This document shows, one piece after another, positions 38,114 through 49,815 of a stretch of 64,000 nucleotides of DNA. The stretch's first letter is position 1, and every line of letters begins with the position of its first letter. Location: NCBI GenBank assembly GCA_002633005.1, contig NMRA01000069.1:1059786-1123785 (forward strand), written 5' to 3'. The translations under genes and the position numbers were made by a program. The notes below the pieces were generated by a model, which saw only the letters and a program-made list of their open reading frames with translations, ran no database searches and was not told the origin of the DNA. This DNA comes from Phoronis australis (lineage: Eukaryota > Phoronida > Phoronidae).

Positions 38114-38520
38114 TTCCGAATACACCAATTCACTCTGAGTTTTATTGTGTTCACACGTGGTCTGTAATAAGCCTGGTAGATAATTGGCCTGCTTGTTGTC
38201 ATAACAGACAAAAGAGTGTGCTTGGCAGTTAACAACGAAGCTAGATGTTATCACACGCTCAGAACCCCTTCGTCTGGTAAAGTCATGTGAACGGGATAAC
38301 GCTGTCATGCTTTCCGAACGTACCAATCTCTCGCTTTGGGTTTGACTGTGTTCACATGAGGTCTGTAATGAGCCTGGTAGATAATTGGCCTGCCTGTTGT
38401 CATACCCGGCCAGACAAAAGACTGTGTTTGACGGTTAACAAAGAAGCTAGAAGATGTTATCACACGCTCACAACCCTTTACGTCTGTGGTAAAGTCACTG
38501 AAGGAAGTGAACGCCGTCAC
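38114..38520 (+). repeat. Two-copy tandem duplication of about 190-200 bp
   Basis: GAGCCTGGTAGATAATTGGC-type sequence, GACAAAAGA, GTTAACAA, GAAGCTAGA and TGTTATCACACGCTCA occur in the same order in copy 1 (about 38114-38308) and copy 2 (about 38312-38520), with small indels. No gene was recognised in it. Similar frames on the minus strand reflect the duplication. Confidence 0.8.
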
Positions 38521-39125
38521 GACAATCGGCCTCTTTTTTCATGTCGAACCCGACCCACGTGACCCACGCGTGGTGCTCGCAGATAGTGAGACTATTTCAA
38601 CTTTAAACTGATGACCTCAAAAAAGCACATCTGGTTCAGATAAAATACTGTAACCGTTGTCAATCTTCAAATGCGTACGTTTGAAAACTCACACTCTGTT
38701 CAGTCGTCAAGCGTCATTAAAGTTTTCGCCGAGCAATCAGTCAGTTGACGGACTGAACCGCAAGATACACGTCGTCGTTATTCAAGAAGAATGCATTTTT
38801 TTATTGAAAATGTGTTATCACAGTTATTTCTCGGGTTCAGGTACCAACAGCGAAAAAGTAAGAAGCCGAGTTCATTTTGGTTGCAGCCTACTCAATGATT
38901 GAAACTTGGAAGTATCATGTAACTATGTCACAATCAATTTGACAATCCTTGAAATTGATTGACCGCGACCTTGTGGGAATAATGTCTTAAACCACCATTT
39001 GTGTCCGGTACCCCATTGTTTGATTTTCTAGAATCGTTGACGTTAGCTAAGGAAACACCCTTACTCCACAGTTAACTTAGTGAAACGGATCATAAATTGT
39101 TCAGGCCCTACTTACATCCTCAGAG

Positions 39126-42100
39126 TCACTTGCATTTATTGCACTGTTTAGCATCTTTGGGCAACTGTTTACCCTTGCACTTGGAGTTGTATGGCCAATC
39201 ACAAACGCACACGGCCGGGTTAAAGGTCGTGCCAGCGGGGCAACAGTGGTAACCGAAGTTGCCGTTGCTCATGTCCTCCTGTTTGAAGCACGTGCAGTCT
39301 CTTGACGATATGGTGTACTTGTTTCCGTGACTCTTGCAAGACAAACCGTCTGGAGTCACACTGCCTGTGGATTAGCACACTCGGTTTGAAACATATAAAG
39401 ATAATGCATGAGTATGTAAATGTTGAATCTACGTGGAAAGCTAACATTTTAGGTTTTGTCTACTACTCCTGTTGGTCACATCACATGATGTACCACGGGT
39501 GGATCCAGGATTTTGAGTTGGGGGTGAGGGGCAGGGCACAGGAATAACCAGAATTTCGGCAGATGCGCGCGCCCAGCCTAAAATGTAGGGATGCAGGGGT
39601 CTCGAATTTTCAGGTTTGCGGACCTTGTGACTAAAACAAAAAGAAAAAAAGAAAAAAACATGGTTTGTTCAGGGCCTATGCATTGTTTATTCATCCCCGA
39701 GCCCCCCTGGTTGCGCGCATGTACTAGTCAGCAAATACGCACCCGAACTGCCAAACGATATCTGGTAGAATTTTAGGGGGTGGGGGGCATGGCCCCCTTG
39801 GCCCCCCTAAATCCGCCATGTGTACTATAATGAACATAAGTATGAAAATATTTCTTCCCTCACCGGGACTCGAAGACGGATTTCTGTGTTCCACCAGCGG
39901 TCCCCATCGCTCAGTGGACTAGAGTGCATCTGCACTGTTAGCAGAAGGTCCCGCATGTTCGAGTCCCGGCTGGGACAGAAATCTTTTCAGACGTATAACC
40001 ATTAGGTCACGAAATATGAGCAACAGGTAACGTGCAGACAAGATGATTGGAAGATAATAGCAAAACTAAAACTTCACGATGTTCATTAGGCGGTTGCTGT
40101 ACGGGTCCTATAGCGTGAACGCCAAGATAGGCCTACTTTTACTTAATCAGAATAAATTTTGCATTGGGAGGAAATACAAAAGCGACTACATGGAGTACGA
40201 TAGGTTTCAAGAAAGTTGACTTCCCACTGGACCTCAATCCTCCTGTGATCAAATCTCACATTTAATTCGAACATGGGTTTCAAAAGCTCTCTCAGTGAGT
40301 TCCTGGTGTAAGAGTAAGAGCGATCGCCATTGTCCAAGAGCGGTAAAATATGAAAAACGCGTTCCGGCAAATTTGAACTTCAAAATAATTCCATCATACA
40401 GTACAGAGACAAATTTTAAACGTTCCATTACTTACCGTCAGTTGGATTGACGCCACCTGGACATATGTTTGCCTTCGATCCCTTGCACTCAAAATTCCAC
40501 GGATAATCGCACACGCACACCGCTGGGTTAAACTTCAGGCCAGCAGGGCATCTGTGGTAGCCGTTGTTTCCATTGGTTAAATCCTTTTGGTGGAAGCACG
40601 TGCAGTCATTGTTGGAGATCGTGTACCTGTTGTTTCTGCGTTCACACCAGCCATCGCCAACTGGAAAAAAATGAGCCAGACTCGTTAATGAAGCAATTAA
40701 AAAAAACAGTGATCCAAGCTTCAACATTTATAAGACAGAACCTAGGACAGGCTGTGGCCTATATATGTTTTCGTAGCTATAAATTAATGTGAAATTACTT
40801 TGCAGAATGAATGACGTGGAAAAATGTTAGCTCACGTATTTGGATTTGTTTCGGACTTCGATTCCAATTCTATCCATGAAATAGGATTGATGTACAAATC
40901 ACATTTCAACAATATGTAAACTGCGCTGACGGTGTGTTGTCGTGGTACTGATTATTATGTACACTGTCAACAAGTTTTGGCCTATCGTGACGTGGAATTA
41001 ACTTCCGGAGTGAAAAAATCTAGATGCAACCGTTTACATGAGCTATCCCGTTTATGGTTTGCGCGATAAGACATATTTCCAAATCATGACTGATATATAT
41101 ATAGGATTTATTTCAAACATAAATACCATTTGTACCAGATGTAAATACAACAACCGTTGGATACAAATAAATAGACAATAAACAATAAATAGAATTATTG
41201 TTTTCATAAATGAATTACGTACCATATTATTGGAGAATTATGTCAAACATTATTAGTAATGTCATACATAATTCGGATTGATATCAGACATAAATCCGAA
41301 TTATGTCTCACCGCGCCAACCATTTCTGTTCACCGTGCCTCCATACAGCCCATAATACCTTGTCTAGTCCTTTCATGTGTCATTAAACGTTTAATAGCAT
41401 ACCGCTCATGAAAAAAGTAGTTTAAGAGATGAAAATGCCTAATAAAACCCAGTTCGTAACACTCCACTAACCTAGTACGTACCTATGAATGATGATCAAG
41501 TGTCTCAGTGTAGCATCAAGGTTTAAAAAGTTTCCCGTCTAGAAACAAGGCTTGCACGTCATGAGTAAAAGTGACTGGTCAAGTGCAGAAATAACTTATG
41601 TTATACACTTTGTATTTTCGTCCATTTCAGAAATAAATTAAGAACTCTTGATAAGTCTCATAAATTTTTAGACAAGATTCACAGAGCGTTCCGTCGACCA
41701 ACGGTTTCCAGCGGGAAAAGCAAGATCTCGCAAGACCTCAGAAATCGCCTAAAAGGCAAACAATAGATCGCGACTATGTTCGTCGAAATGACAGCCAATG
41801 AAATGATTGGCCGATAGAGTTGGAGTGTTGAATTGTGGGATTGGAATTCAATGTTTTCGTTGCAGAAGCAAAAATTTTCGCCCTTTATTCAAGCTATTGT
41901 ATAGTGATCTACGGTTCTCAGCCCTAATCTAAATATACCTCCATTTCCAGTTTTCCCGTTCTCTTGACCATCAGGTGGACATCTCTTTAGCGCCGCCCCG
42001 TGGCACTTGGACTGATCTTTGTAATCGCAGACGCACTCCTGAGGGTTAAAGGTCGTAGTGTCTGGGCAGCGATGGTAGCCTTCGTTACCGTTGCTCAAGT

Positions 42101-44016
42101 CTCGCTGGTGGAAACACTTGCAATCGGGACTCGAAACTGTATAAAGATTCCCCCTCTGCTTGCAGTAACCAACTTTTTGTGCGATGGCACCTGAAAAAAG
42201 ATCACTCAATACTATAAGGAAACACCGAGAAGCAACTGAAAAGGTGTGTTTGGTTGGAGAAGGGCTCGGCAGCTTTTGGTGCTTGTTAATTTGCACGCCA
42301 CTATATATTGAACTAAGACAAAAGGTCTGACAAATTTCATATTGGAATGCAAGAGTAGATTAGTTTAGCCAACAGTCAAGTTGAAAATGCGAAGGAGCCG
42401 TTGTTGATGTTTGGCGTTTAGGTGTATGTAACTTTTCGCAGGTCCGCTAAATCAAAGTTAGCTCGTCTTGTAGTCTTTGATTTTTATCAGCAAATATATA
42501 GCTTGTGAAGATATGGTTAGATGCATACGTTGAAATATTCCCTGCTTATGAAACGCGCAACATTATGCTCTCAATCGCCTGCTTGTGGCTACCTCAGCAT
42601 CTGTGTACTGGCGTCCGACCTCAGTGAAACGAGCAACTGATTTATATTGCCGATAGAAGACGTAACAGGTTAGAAATGGGTTGTACGTTCAAGAAATGAC
42701 ATGTGTAGAGACCGAATAAAATAAGACAATGTAGAAGGTGGTAAGTAATTACATTAAACTATTTCCGTTTCCTTTACTTTTTTCATTGTCTCGCGTCCAT
42801 CCCTTGATACATGTAGCTTTGAACAGGTTGGTAAAATAAGGCCTTTGGCGCCATTTGCCTTTGTACCTGATGGAGGGTAGCTCTTATCAGACTCTAAAGA
42901 AAATGTTTTTTTTAATAACTATGTAATTTACCGGGCTTAAAGTTTTTTTTCAGCTTCTGCATCGTTTCTGACCAAGAAGATTCAAACAAGATTTTAGTAA
43001 AAACATGTGTTTATATTAGGACGCTCTTATTTGAGACATTGGCGAATTTATTGGCGCGCTCTTTAAAATTTTTCACCTTGTTGGTACACTGGCTGGGAGT
43101 ATAAACCACCCGTACTACTCACAACAAACCTTACATTCTGAGCCTCTGTCGTCGCGTAGTTTCAACCAAGTAGTCGATTGTTAACCACAAACTTTGTTCT
43201 ATAGTTTCTCCAAATTTTATCGGAAACAACTCAGCAAAACCGACTCTCCGCTAGGACTAGCGCAGACAAAGAAATATGCACCTTGAATGAAAATCAGCTT
43301 TAGATCGCGTATGCGGCAAAATAAAAAATTTGCCTCTCGAGATTGTGGGGCGAATACCCAATTTGACAGCTTTATTTTGCTTGGCGTGCGTAAATCCTCA
43401 CAACATGCCGGCGAGGTGAACTAAGTGCCAGTAGTCGATAACATTCGGCAGGCAATGATAACTTATTATTGTACCACGTCACTGGCTCATTAATTATTTT
43501 ACCACGTCACTGGCTCATTAATTATTGTACCACGCCACTGGCTCATTCTAATCTACTGTACTTCATTTACATTGTCAACGATAACAAGTTAATTTTTGCT
43601 CTCTCTGTGCGGGTAACCTGCCATGATATGAGCTATACATGTAGATCACGTGATGACGACACCTCTGTTCGCAACGTTTCGTCTACGCTCGGCTTTAGAG
43701 TCTAACAATAAACAATAATATGCTCGTTTTTTTTATAAAAAAGAGAAAACTGATAGTGGTACTGTACATAATGAAATAATTGCGAAGCCAACACGTAAAT
43801 ACAACAAAAATAGACTAATACTTTTACGTATGCAGTAACAATTGACCATGACGTTGAACGCCTACCCACCACGAAGACCAATCTTTGGATTTTGAACCTC
43901 TAGTCTTTGGCAAACCATTGATACTAAAATTGAATCTTGTCTTTAAAACACTACATGTAACACTTACCAGTGGCGAAAGCCAAAACCAGTGTAGCAAGTA
44001 AACCAGTGCGAAACAT
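39126..44016 (-). CDS. Secreted triple CBM14-like chitin-binding protein, copy A
   Basis: Predicted secreted protein of 254 residues. Exons on the minus strand: 43968-44016 (signal peptide MFRTGLLATLVLAFATG), 41939-42190, 40436-40660 and 39126-39364. Each of the last three encodes one module. All introns are phase 1 and all split codons close as glycine or valine. Each module follows the order Cys, DCxCF, N-G-x-x-GYHxCP, FNPxxCxCD, Cys: module 1 SPDCKCFHQRDLSNGN and TFNPQECVCDYKDQSKC; module 2 NDCTCFHQKDLTNGN and FNPAVCVCDYPWNFEC; module 3 RDCTCFKQEDMSNGN and FNPAVCVCDWPYNSKC. The CPAG, FNP and CDWP blocks match peritrophin-A/CBM14 chitin-binding domains, with extra cysteines. Chitin binding is inferred. 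The gene is paired with copy B downstream on the same strand; splicing of all three modules into one transcript is predicted from phase only. Confidence 0.85.
39494..39830 (+). repeat. Dispersed repeat, copy 2, with inverted ends
   Basis: Starts ACCACGGGTGGATCCAGGAT and ends CCCCCTAAATCCGCCATGTG, so the ends are imperfect inverted repeats. The internal blocks are shared with 35645-35855. Probably a non-autonomous DNA element lying just upstream of the last exon of copy A. Confidence 0.7.
39862..39983 (+). repeat. tRNA-like SINE fragment
   Basis: An A-box-like TCGCTCAGTGGACTAGAG and a B-box-like TGTTCGAGTCCCGGC are spaced as in a tRNA (39899-39976). The stems are imperfect and position 33 of the candidate anticodon loop is C, so a functional tRNA is unlikely. 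CGGGACTCGAA at 39864 is the inverse of the B box. Lies in the intron between modules 2 and 3 of gene A. Confidence 0.55.
43465..43550 (+). repeat. Three-copy 30-bp tandem repeat
   Basis: ATTATTGTACCACGTCACTG followed by GCTCATTA repeats three times with single-base changes. Lies in the first coding intron of chitin-binding gene A. Confidence 0.85.
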
Positions 44017-44531
44017 TTTCTCGCTTTATGAACCTGCAAAATTCACACAGTAGAGTTAATTTCCCTTACCCCACCCTTTCAATGCATTTCAGAGATCCAA
44101 GATATTTAACAACAAAGATGTTGAACAATCTTCGTAGTATTTCGACATTAAGGATTGACGAAAATAAAGAATAGGAGGCAACAAAGTGAATTTACGATTT
44201 CAAGAAATTTCAAAGTTGTCTGTACGAAGAAATACTCAAAATTATCATAGACGGCTTACATACATGTATATAATCATATTAATTAGTAATAGTAAGGATT
44301 GAATAATATCGCAAAAAAGCAACATTTTAGATGATTGAACTAACTAAAAACACGCTTTGCAAAGACCCTAATGACAAAATTTTATTTCCATAAGTCAAGA
44401 TGCTGGAAATCATTTAAGTTTTGGCACAATACTGATTACACTTAATTCAACTTTTTAGTTTAGAATTCCAGTTCGAAAGCAAATTTTTGCTGAATCCATC
44501 GTGTACATTCTGTATGATCTACCTAACGTAC

Positions 44532-44615
44532 CTGTGTCGCTGACTATTTCTTACTCCTCGTCAAGAGTCTGCAGACCAAACTGACCCGCTTGGTACACTT
44601 TGGGAGCTTTTATAG
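44532..44615 (-). promoter_or_regulatory. TATA promoter and untranslated leader exon of gene A
   Basis: On the minus strand CTATAAAAG (44607-44615) is followed about 30 bp later by a leader containing CTCTTGACGAGGA and a donor ACAG then GTACGT at 44531. The coding exon has a matching acceptor just upstream of its ATG (TTTTGCAG, then GTTCATAAAG). The same arrangement and the TCTTGACGAGGA block recur at gene B, which supports the leader exon. Confidence 0.7.
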
Positions 44616-45312
44616 TTTCAGAAGCCCCAATTTTAGTTGTTTATTACTTCTATTATTGACGTCTGTCCCATTGAAGTTCACGGCCGTCACACATCACATG
44701 TGAAGTCAAAATTAATAATTGCAGCAATTTCCACGAAGTCCATCAGTCGTGCTGTTCGTCGAAACTTATTATCCATGGGTGATTTATTCACACTAGGTTA
44801 CTTTGGCATGAATTAAAGATACTCTATCCCTTACGAATTTAGAACACAGGATGAAGTTCGTCAGTCAAAACATTTCGTAAATTTCAGAGCTGCGTGTGCT
44901 TGTCTTAACTTTATTTTTTTTAAAGTGGTTGGAGTTTCCGTGGAAAACTTAGCACATATGGCGGTAGTTGAGTGAGTACCCATAATGCATCAGTCAGATG
45001 TCGCTCACTGCGGCGGCCATTTAAATAGGAGGTGCACCACCAAACAAAAAATCACCTATAAATTCATATCAAATTCAGTTAAGTTGGAAAATAATCGAAG
45101 TTGTGTTGAATGAGCATTACTTGGCTCAAGTTTCCAAGTGAAGTAAGTTGCGTTAAAATCCGTCTTTTGGCGTTTTCACCTGAAATGAAACGGAAAGAAT
45201 ATCTTTACTACAATGGATTTTATGCGTTTCAAACTTTAAGCTATGGTTTCCTACTTGTTATGTTAAAGTTTCTATAAGTTATCCAACTGTAGCTTTTATA
45301 AGAAAACGCTGA

Positions 45313-45370
45313 TTTAGATCGCTTAGCATTATACAAATGGTTTAGATCGCTTAGCATTATACAAATGGTT
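45313..45370 (+). repeat. 28-bp tandem duplication
   Basis: TTTAGATCGCTTAGCATTAT followed by ACAAATGG occurs twice in direct succession, identical. Intergenic. Confidence 0.9.
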
Positions 45371-46938
45371 TCAAATCTCCTAATACTATGAGAGGCGATT
45401 TCCGGGATTGTCAAGAACTGATAGAGACAAGATGGCATCAGTTTAACGATAAAAATTGACCCTGACGAAGTCCTTGTTGAAACTACCACGCTTGACACTT
45501 CGCCATTATGTGAACAGTGTTCGTTTTTGTAATGCTAAGATTAAAAAAGATCAAGATTGTTGAGGTCAGTGCATAAATAACATTGTTCTTTGGAAATTAA
45601 ATTGGTCCCAATCTTCTCGGGGGTTACTTCCTTAAAGAGGTATTATCGTTTTCACGGCCGAAAAAGGCTTGGGGGGTTCTTGTTGGATATTGTAAGTTAC
45701 TAGCTTTGACTAGACCTATAAAGCTCTAAATTAAAAAACCTCTGTGCTTTTGTGATTTTGTTCCAAATCGCCAATTTTCACCGATATCTGCCAGACAGTC
45801 CCTGAAGTCACCCAGAACAAGAGTTAGCTTGTCAGCAGAGCGTTTGGTTGAAAACACAAAACTTAATGTAAATGGTTTTGAATCGGCGCTGGGGCTATCA
45901 CTTTAACATGGCATTTATCGAGCTTTCTGTCAAAAAGCATGACTTAGGCCACTAACTGTTATACAATTTGCAATGTTTTGTACCTTACTAAGTTTAGAAT
46001 GTATCTCTGAGATCAGGAAGAACAGACATTTTATTTCTTCTTCAGACAAAGCTTTTTAAAATTCAGATGACTGTATGAGCTTGGTTTGAAGAAATAAGGA
46101 ACTATCAGTTTTTTGTACCTACATTACTGCGAACCAATTTGAGACCGATTTCGTAGTGACAAGATGTCCAAGTCAAAACTGTTTTTGACACAAGCACTGG
46201 TTTAATACCGCGTTGAAAGATGTGTACATAAAGTGCAGCTCAGTAAGATAAGTGACAATTTTCACGACAAGTTTACATATTAAAAGGTACCTTCCTGACA
46301 CAATTCCCTAAAATAGGGCCCACTTTGGGATCCCAGAAACTCTACCATAGGTCCTTTCTACAATTACACAAAGCTAAATTGAGAAAGATTTTAGGTTCAT
46401 CGATGAGCACCTTTGGATCTGTGCCCCGCGTCTCAATACTTGGGTAGGGTAAAATGGAAGCCGACAACGATAACCAGCCACAGTCTTGCATAGGAGAAAT
46501 TTGCTGCACAAACTGTTGTGGATTTATTCTGGACAACTTCACAGTTTTCTCGTGCCGTTTCTGGCTTAAGGGTTGAAAGTTCAACTGACCGAGATTTCCT
46601 GAGAAGCAAAGTTTATGGAATAAGCTCACTAACAAAAGAAAATGGAACAAAGCCTACCTGAAGAAAACGATAGACAATGCAAGGGAACTATTTCAAAGGC
46701 TCGTGAATTTTTAGATTTAAGCAGGAAAAATGTTGTCCCAGTGGCAAAAATTTGTTAGTTTAATGAAAAACCTTGACAAAGATGTTATTAGTTTTATTTA
46801 TCATTCATTTTGTAAGAGATCATAATATCACGTGAAGTAATGTTTGTAGGCTACCTCTCTAGTGTTATAACTTTACACTGTAATTGCTGTAACTCAGTGT
46901 ACTTTGGACCCATAGCTTTGAATACTTGCAACAAACAC

Positions 46939-47725
46939 TTAAGGCCCTTACATATTGACTTAATTCCGGCCTAGCCGAAGCTTCGACGTAAACAGCGCAG
47001 TTAACTGGATCGTTTATACTGGCTTTGGTAGTTAATGAACATCGAAGTAAACGGGAGGTGATGCTGTCGTCATCGAAGTTATCGCAAGGTAGCGCTGCAT
47101 GCCAAGATTTTTCAATGTGACAAATTGGGAACATTTACATGTGTTAATTGACATTAAACTTATTTTAACTCGATTGGTTATCATTAGAGCAAAATATAAG
47201 CAGACATTAGTAACGGCACTACCCTGTAACTGTTGAATTATAACAGTGGCACCTGGTGATAACTTCGATTGGACCGAAGTTAATTCGTACACACACAGTG
47301 ACGTCATCATTAGGGTTACTAAGGAGACCGCCATATTGCGAGGTGGAAACAACGTGTGTTGCGCTGATAATAAATTCAAATAGAAGGTTAATTTTGTACG
47401 CATGATGTCTGCCGATTATATGTCAGACTTGGATAGCAAGTCGTATGCACGTTACAGAACGAAATTATTAATGTGTGGATTGGAGGACTGTCCGTACAGG
47501 CTTCCAAATGACGTTTGGAAGAACGACCCGAAAGAATGGCCAAACGTTGGATTCGGCGACCGTTCATAGTGCACTGCAGCGTCGACGCTGCGCTGTTAAA
47601 TCCACCTGTTAACTGCGATGTTAACTGGAGGTGTTAACTGCGATACAGTATCAGAGATAAGCTTTCATACTGACTGCATCTCCCCAAGCCATCGACGCGT
47701 CGACGTTAGTATGAAAGCCCTTTAA
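46939..47725. mobile_element. Possible TTAA-bounded DNA transposon remnant
   Basis: TTAAGGCCCTTACATA at the left and, inverted at the right, TTAAAGGGCTTTCATA give imperfect inverted ends each abutting TTAA. Sub-terminal GCAGTTAAC motifs occur near both ends (47000, 47610-47640). Inside is a short plus-strand ORF (47402-47569). TTAA targets are typical of the Kolobok and piggyBac groups. The end match is only partial, so the boundaries are tentative. Confidence 0.45.
47402..47569 (+). CDS. Short ORF with transposon-associated N-terminal motif
   Basis: A 55-residue frame begins MMSADYMSDLDSKSYARYRT, contains CGLEDCPYRLP and DPKEWPNVGFGD, and ends at TAG. The order (short acidic start, RYRTKL, then WPNVGFGD) resembles the N-terminus of transposon-derived proteins seen in several marine invertebrate genomes, but this is a recollection, not a search. 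It is probably a truncated remnant of the surrounding element. Confidence 0.35.
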   Translation: MMSADYMSDLDSKSYARYRTKLLMCGLEDCPYRLPNDVWKNDPKEWPNVGFGDRS

Positions 47726-49458
47726 AGAGCCTGGCGTCCTATATTCTTCAGCAGTACTAAGAGCTGACCTTTGTAAAGCTGTATTGTGAGGCCAAGGACT
47801 ACATACAACAAACGTTTCTGTCGTACTCGTAGCACCAGTGGTCGCATATTTTGCTTAGAATCTCCGCTTGACTAAAACACCCTTAGTGTACGTATGCACA
47901 CGTACATGTGTATTATTCAACATCGCAAATGAGCATTTTGCAACACAACAGATTTTCATGAAAACATAGAAGGTTGCAAGTATACCAATGTTTAATGGCG
48001 ACCGAGGACTGGAATCAGTGAGCGTGAGGTGGTTTGCTGTGATGGAGGAGAGTTTCTGCCGTTGGTGGGGGTTGAAATGATTGGCTACCGACGGGTGGAG
48101 AACAATTTCGATAGCAACCCCGCTGAAAACGTACTACTCGTATATGGGCCGTTCGAATACACAAGTAAAGACACCAGTTTTGTGTTAAGTAGGATATTTG
48201 GTAACTCGCACTATAAGAGATTTTTGGCCGATGGGAGATTTTGATTGATAACGTCGTTATCTGAATGGCCTACAATGAATCCGCGTCACTCGCTCATAGA
48301 CCTGCTTTTATACAAAAATAAGTGAAATTTAAAAACGCACATATTGGCTATTACTCATCAAATTTCATTCATTTTGGTGTAAAATCAGGTCAAGTAATTA
48401 CATGAGAATAAACTGAAATTAAATTACGCCTCATTAAGTTTTATCTTACTCATTAAATTTTGCTTATTTTGGTATAAAAACAGATACCGTTTTTTATACA
48501 ATTTAACCTAGTTTTTATACCAAAATAACCTAGGATTTGTCATAAAAATGTCATCGAAGAGCATTCGATTAATGATTGGTTTAAAATGTACGATTTTAAT
48601 TGTTACTCGTAAATATTTAACTACGTCAATAAGAAATCATTTGTTTCGTCTCTAGATTGTTCATGATTATGAAGCAACCGAGTAGAACCTTCTTAAATTG
48701 AATTACGGTCGTCATTACAAACCCATTTTCCCAACCACAAATCTGAAACGAGCTCGCAATCAAAAGGCGTCTGACGTCAACAAGACATTACATTACATAT
48801 ATCATCGTGCTGTCGATACATTTTGGAACCACAAAATTTGCTGTTAAAATTCAAGATGCAGACTATTTTTGAACAGCGATAGATTCAAACAAAACTAATT
48901 GGGTATTCATGAAGATTTCACCATTGCTGTAGAAACAACCATGCGTATTCTCATATTTTCTTTGCCTAGTCAAACAAAGCCAACAGATGGTATAGATTAT
49001 TTGGAAACTCAAACAAAGCCTGCACGTGCACAGAATGTATTCAGAATTTCCATTTTTTGTATTCCTTAAAGGTTGCATGATTGTTGACGCAAAAAGGCAA
49101 TATGCCGTTATTCAAAATAGTCTCTCAGTTTCTTATCCCCATTACCATTCATTGACATCTTGAATGGCGTATAATAGGTATTCAGGACATCGCATTTAAA
49201 TTACATTTATGTCTGTAATACATCACGATTCTTGATTTTCTCCACAATATTCCCATAAAGTTACCATTCACTATACACTCTCCAATCTGAAAACTTCACA
49301 GTACCAGAATTTCTTCCGTTTGAGGACAAATCACATTTTATTGCACGACCACTGATACTCCTGTCCCCTAATTGGCTAAAACGTTGTGCCATGACTTTCT
49401 TTACGAGATGATATTGCCAGCATTGAGATAAGTATCTATATCTACATGTATATCTATA

Positions 49459-49815
<357 letters not shown>

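Noticed and set aside
39899-39976. Functional tRNA gene
   Set aside because: T-arm and acceptor stems are mismatched and position 33 is C; a SINE is more likely.
48029-48244. 71-residue frame beginning with GTG
   Set aside because: No ATG start, no family motif and no exon context; probably chance.
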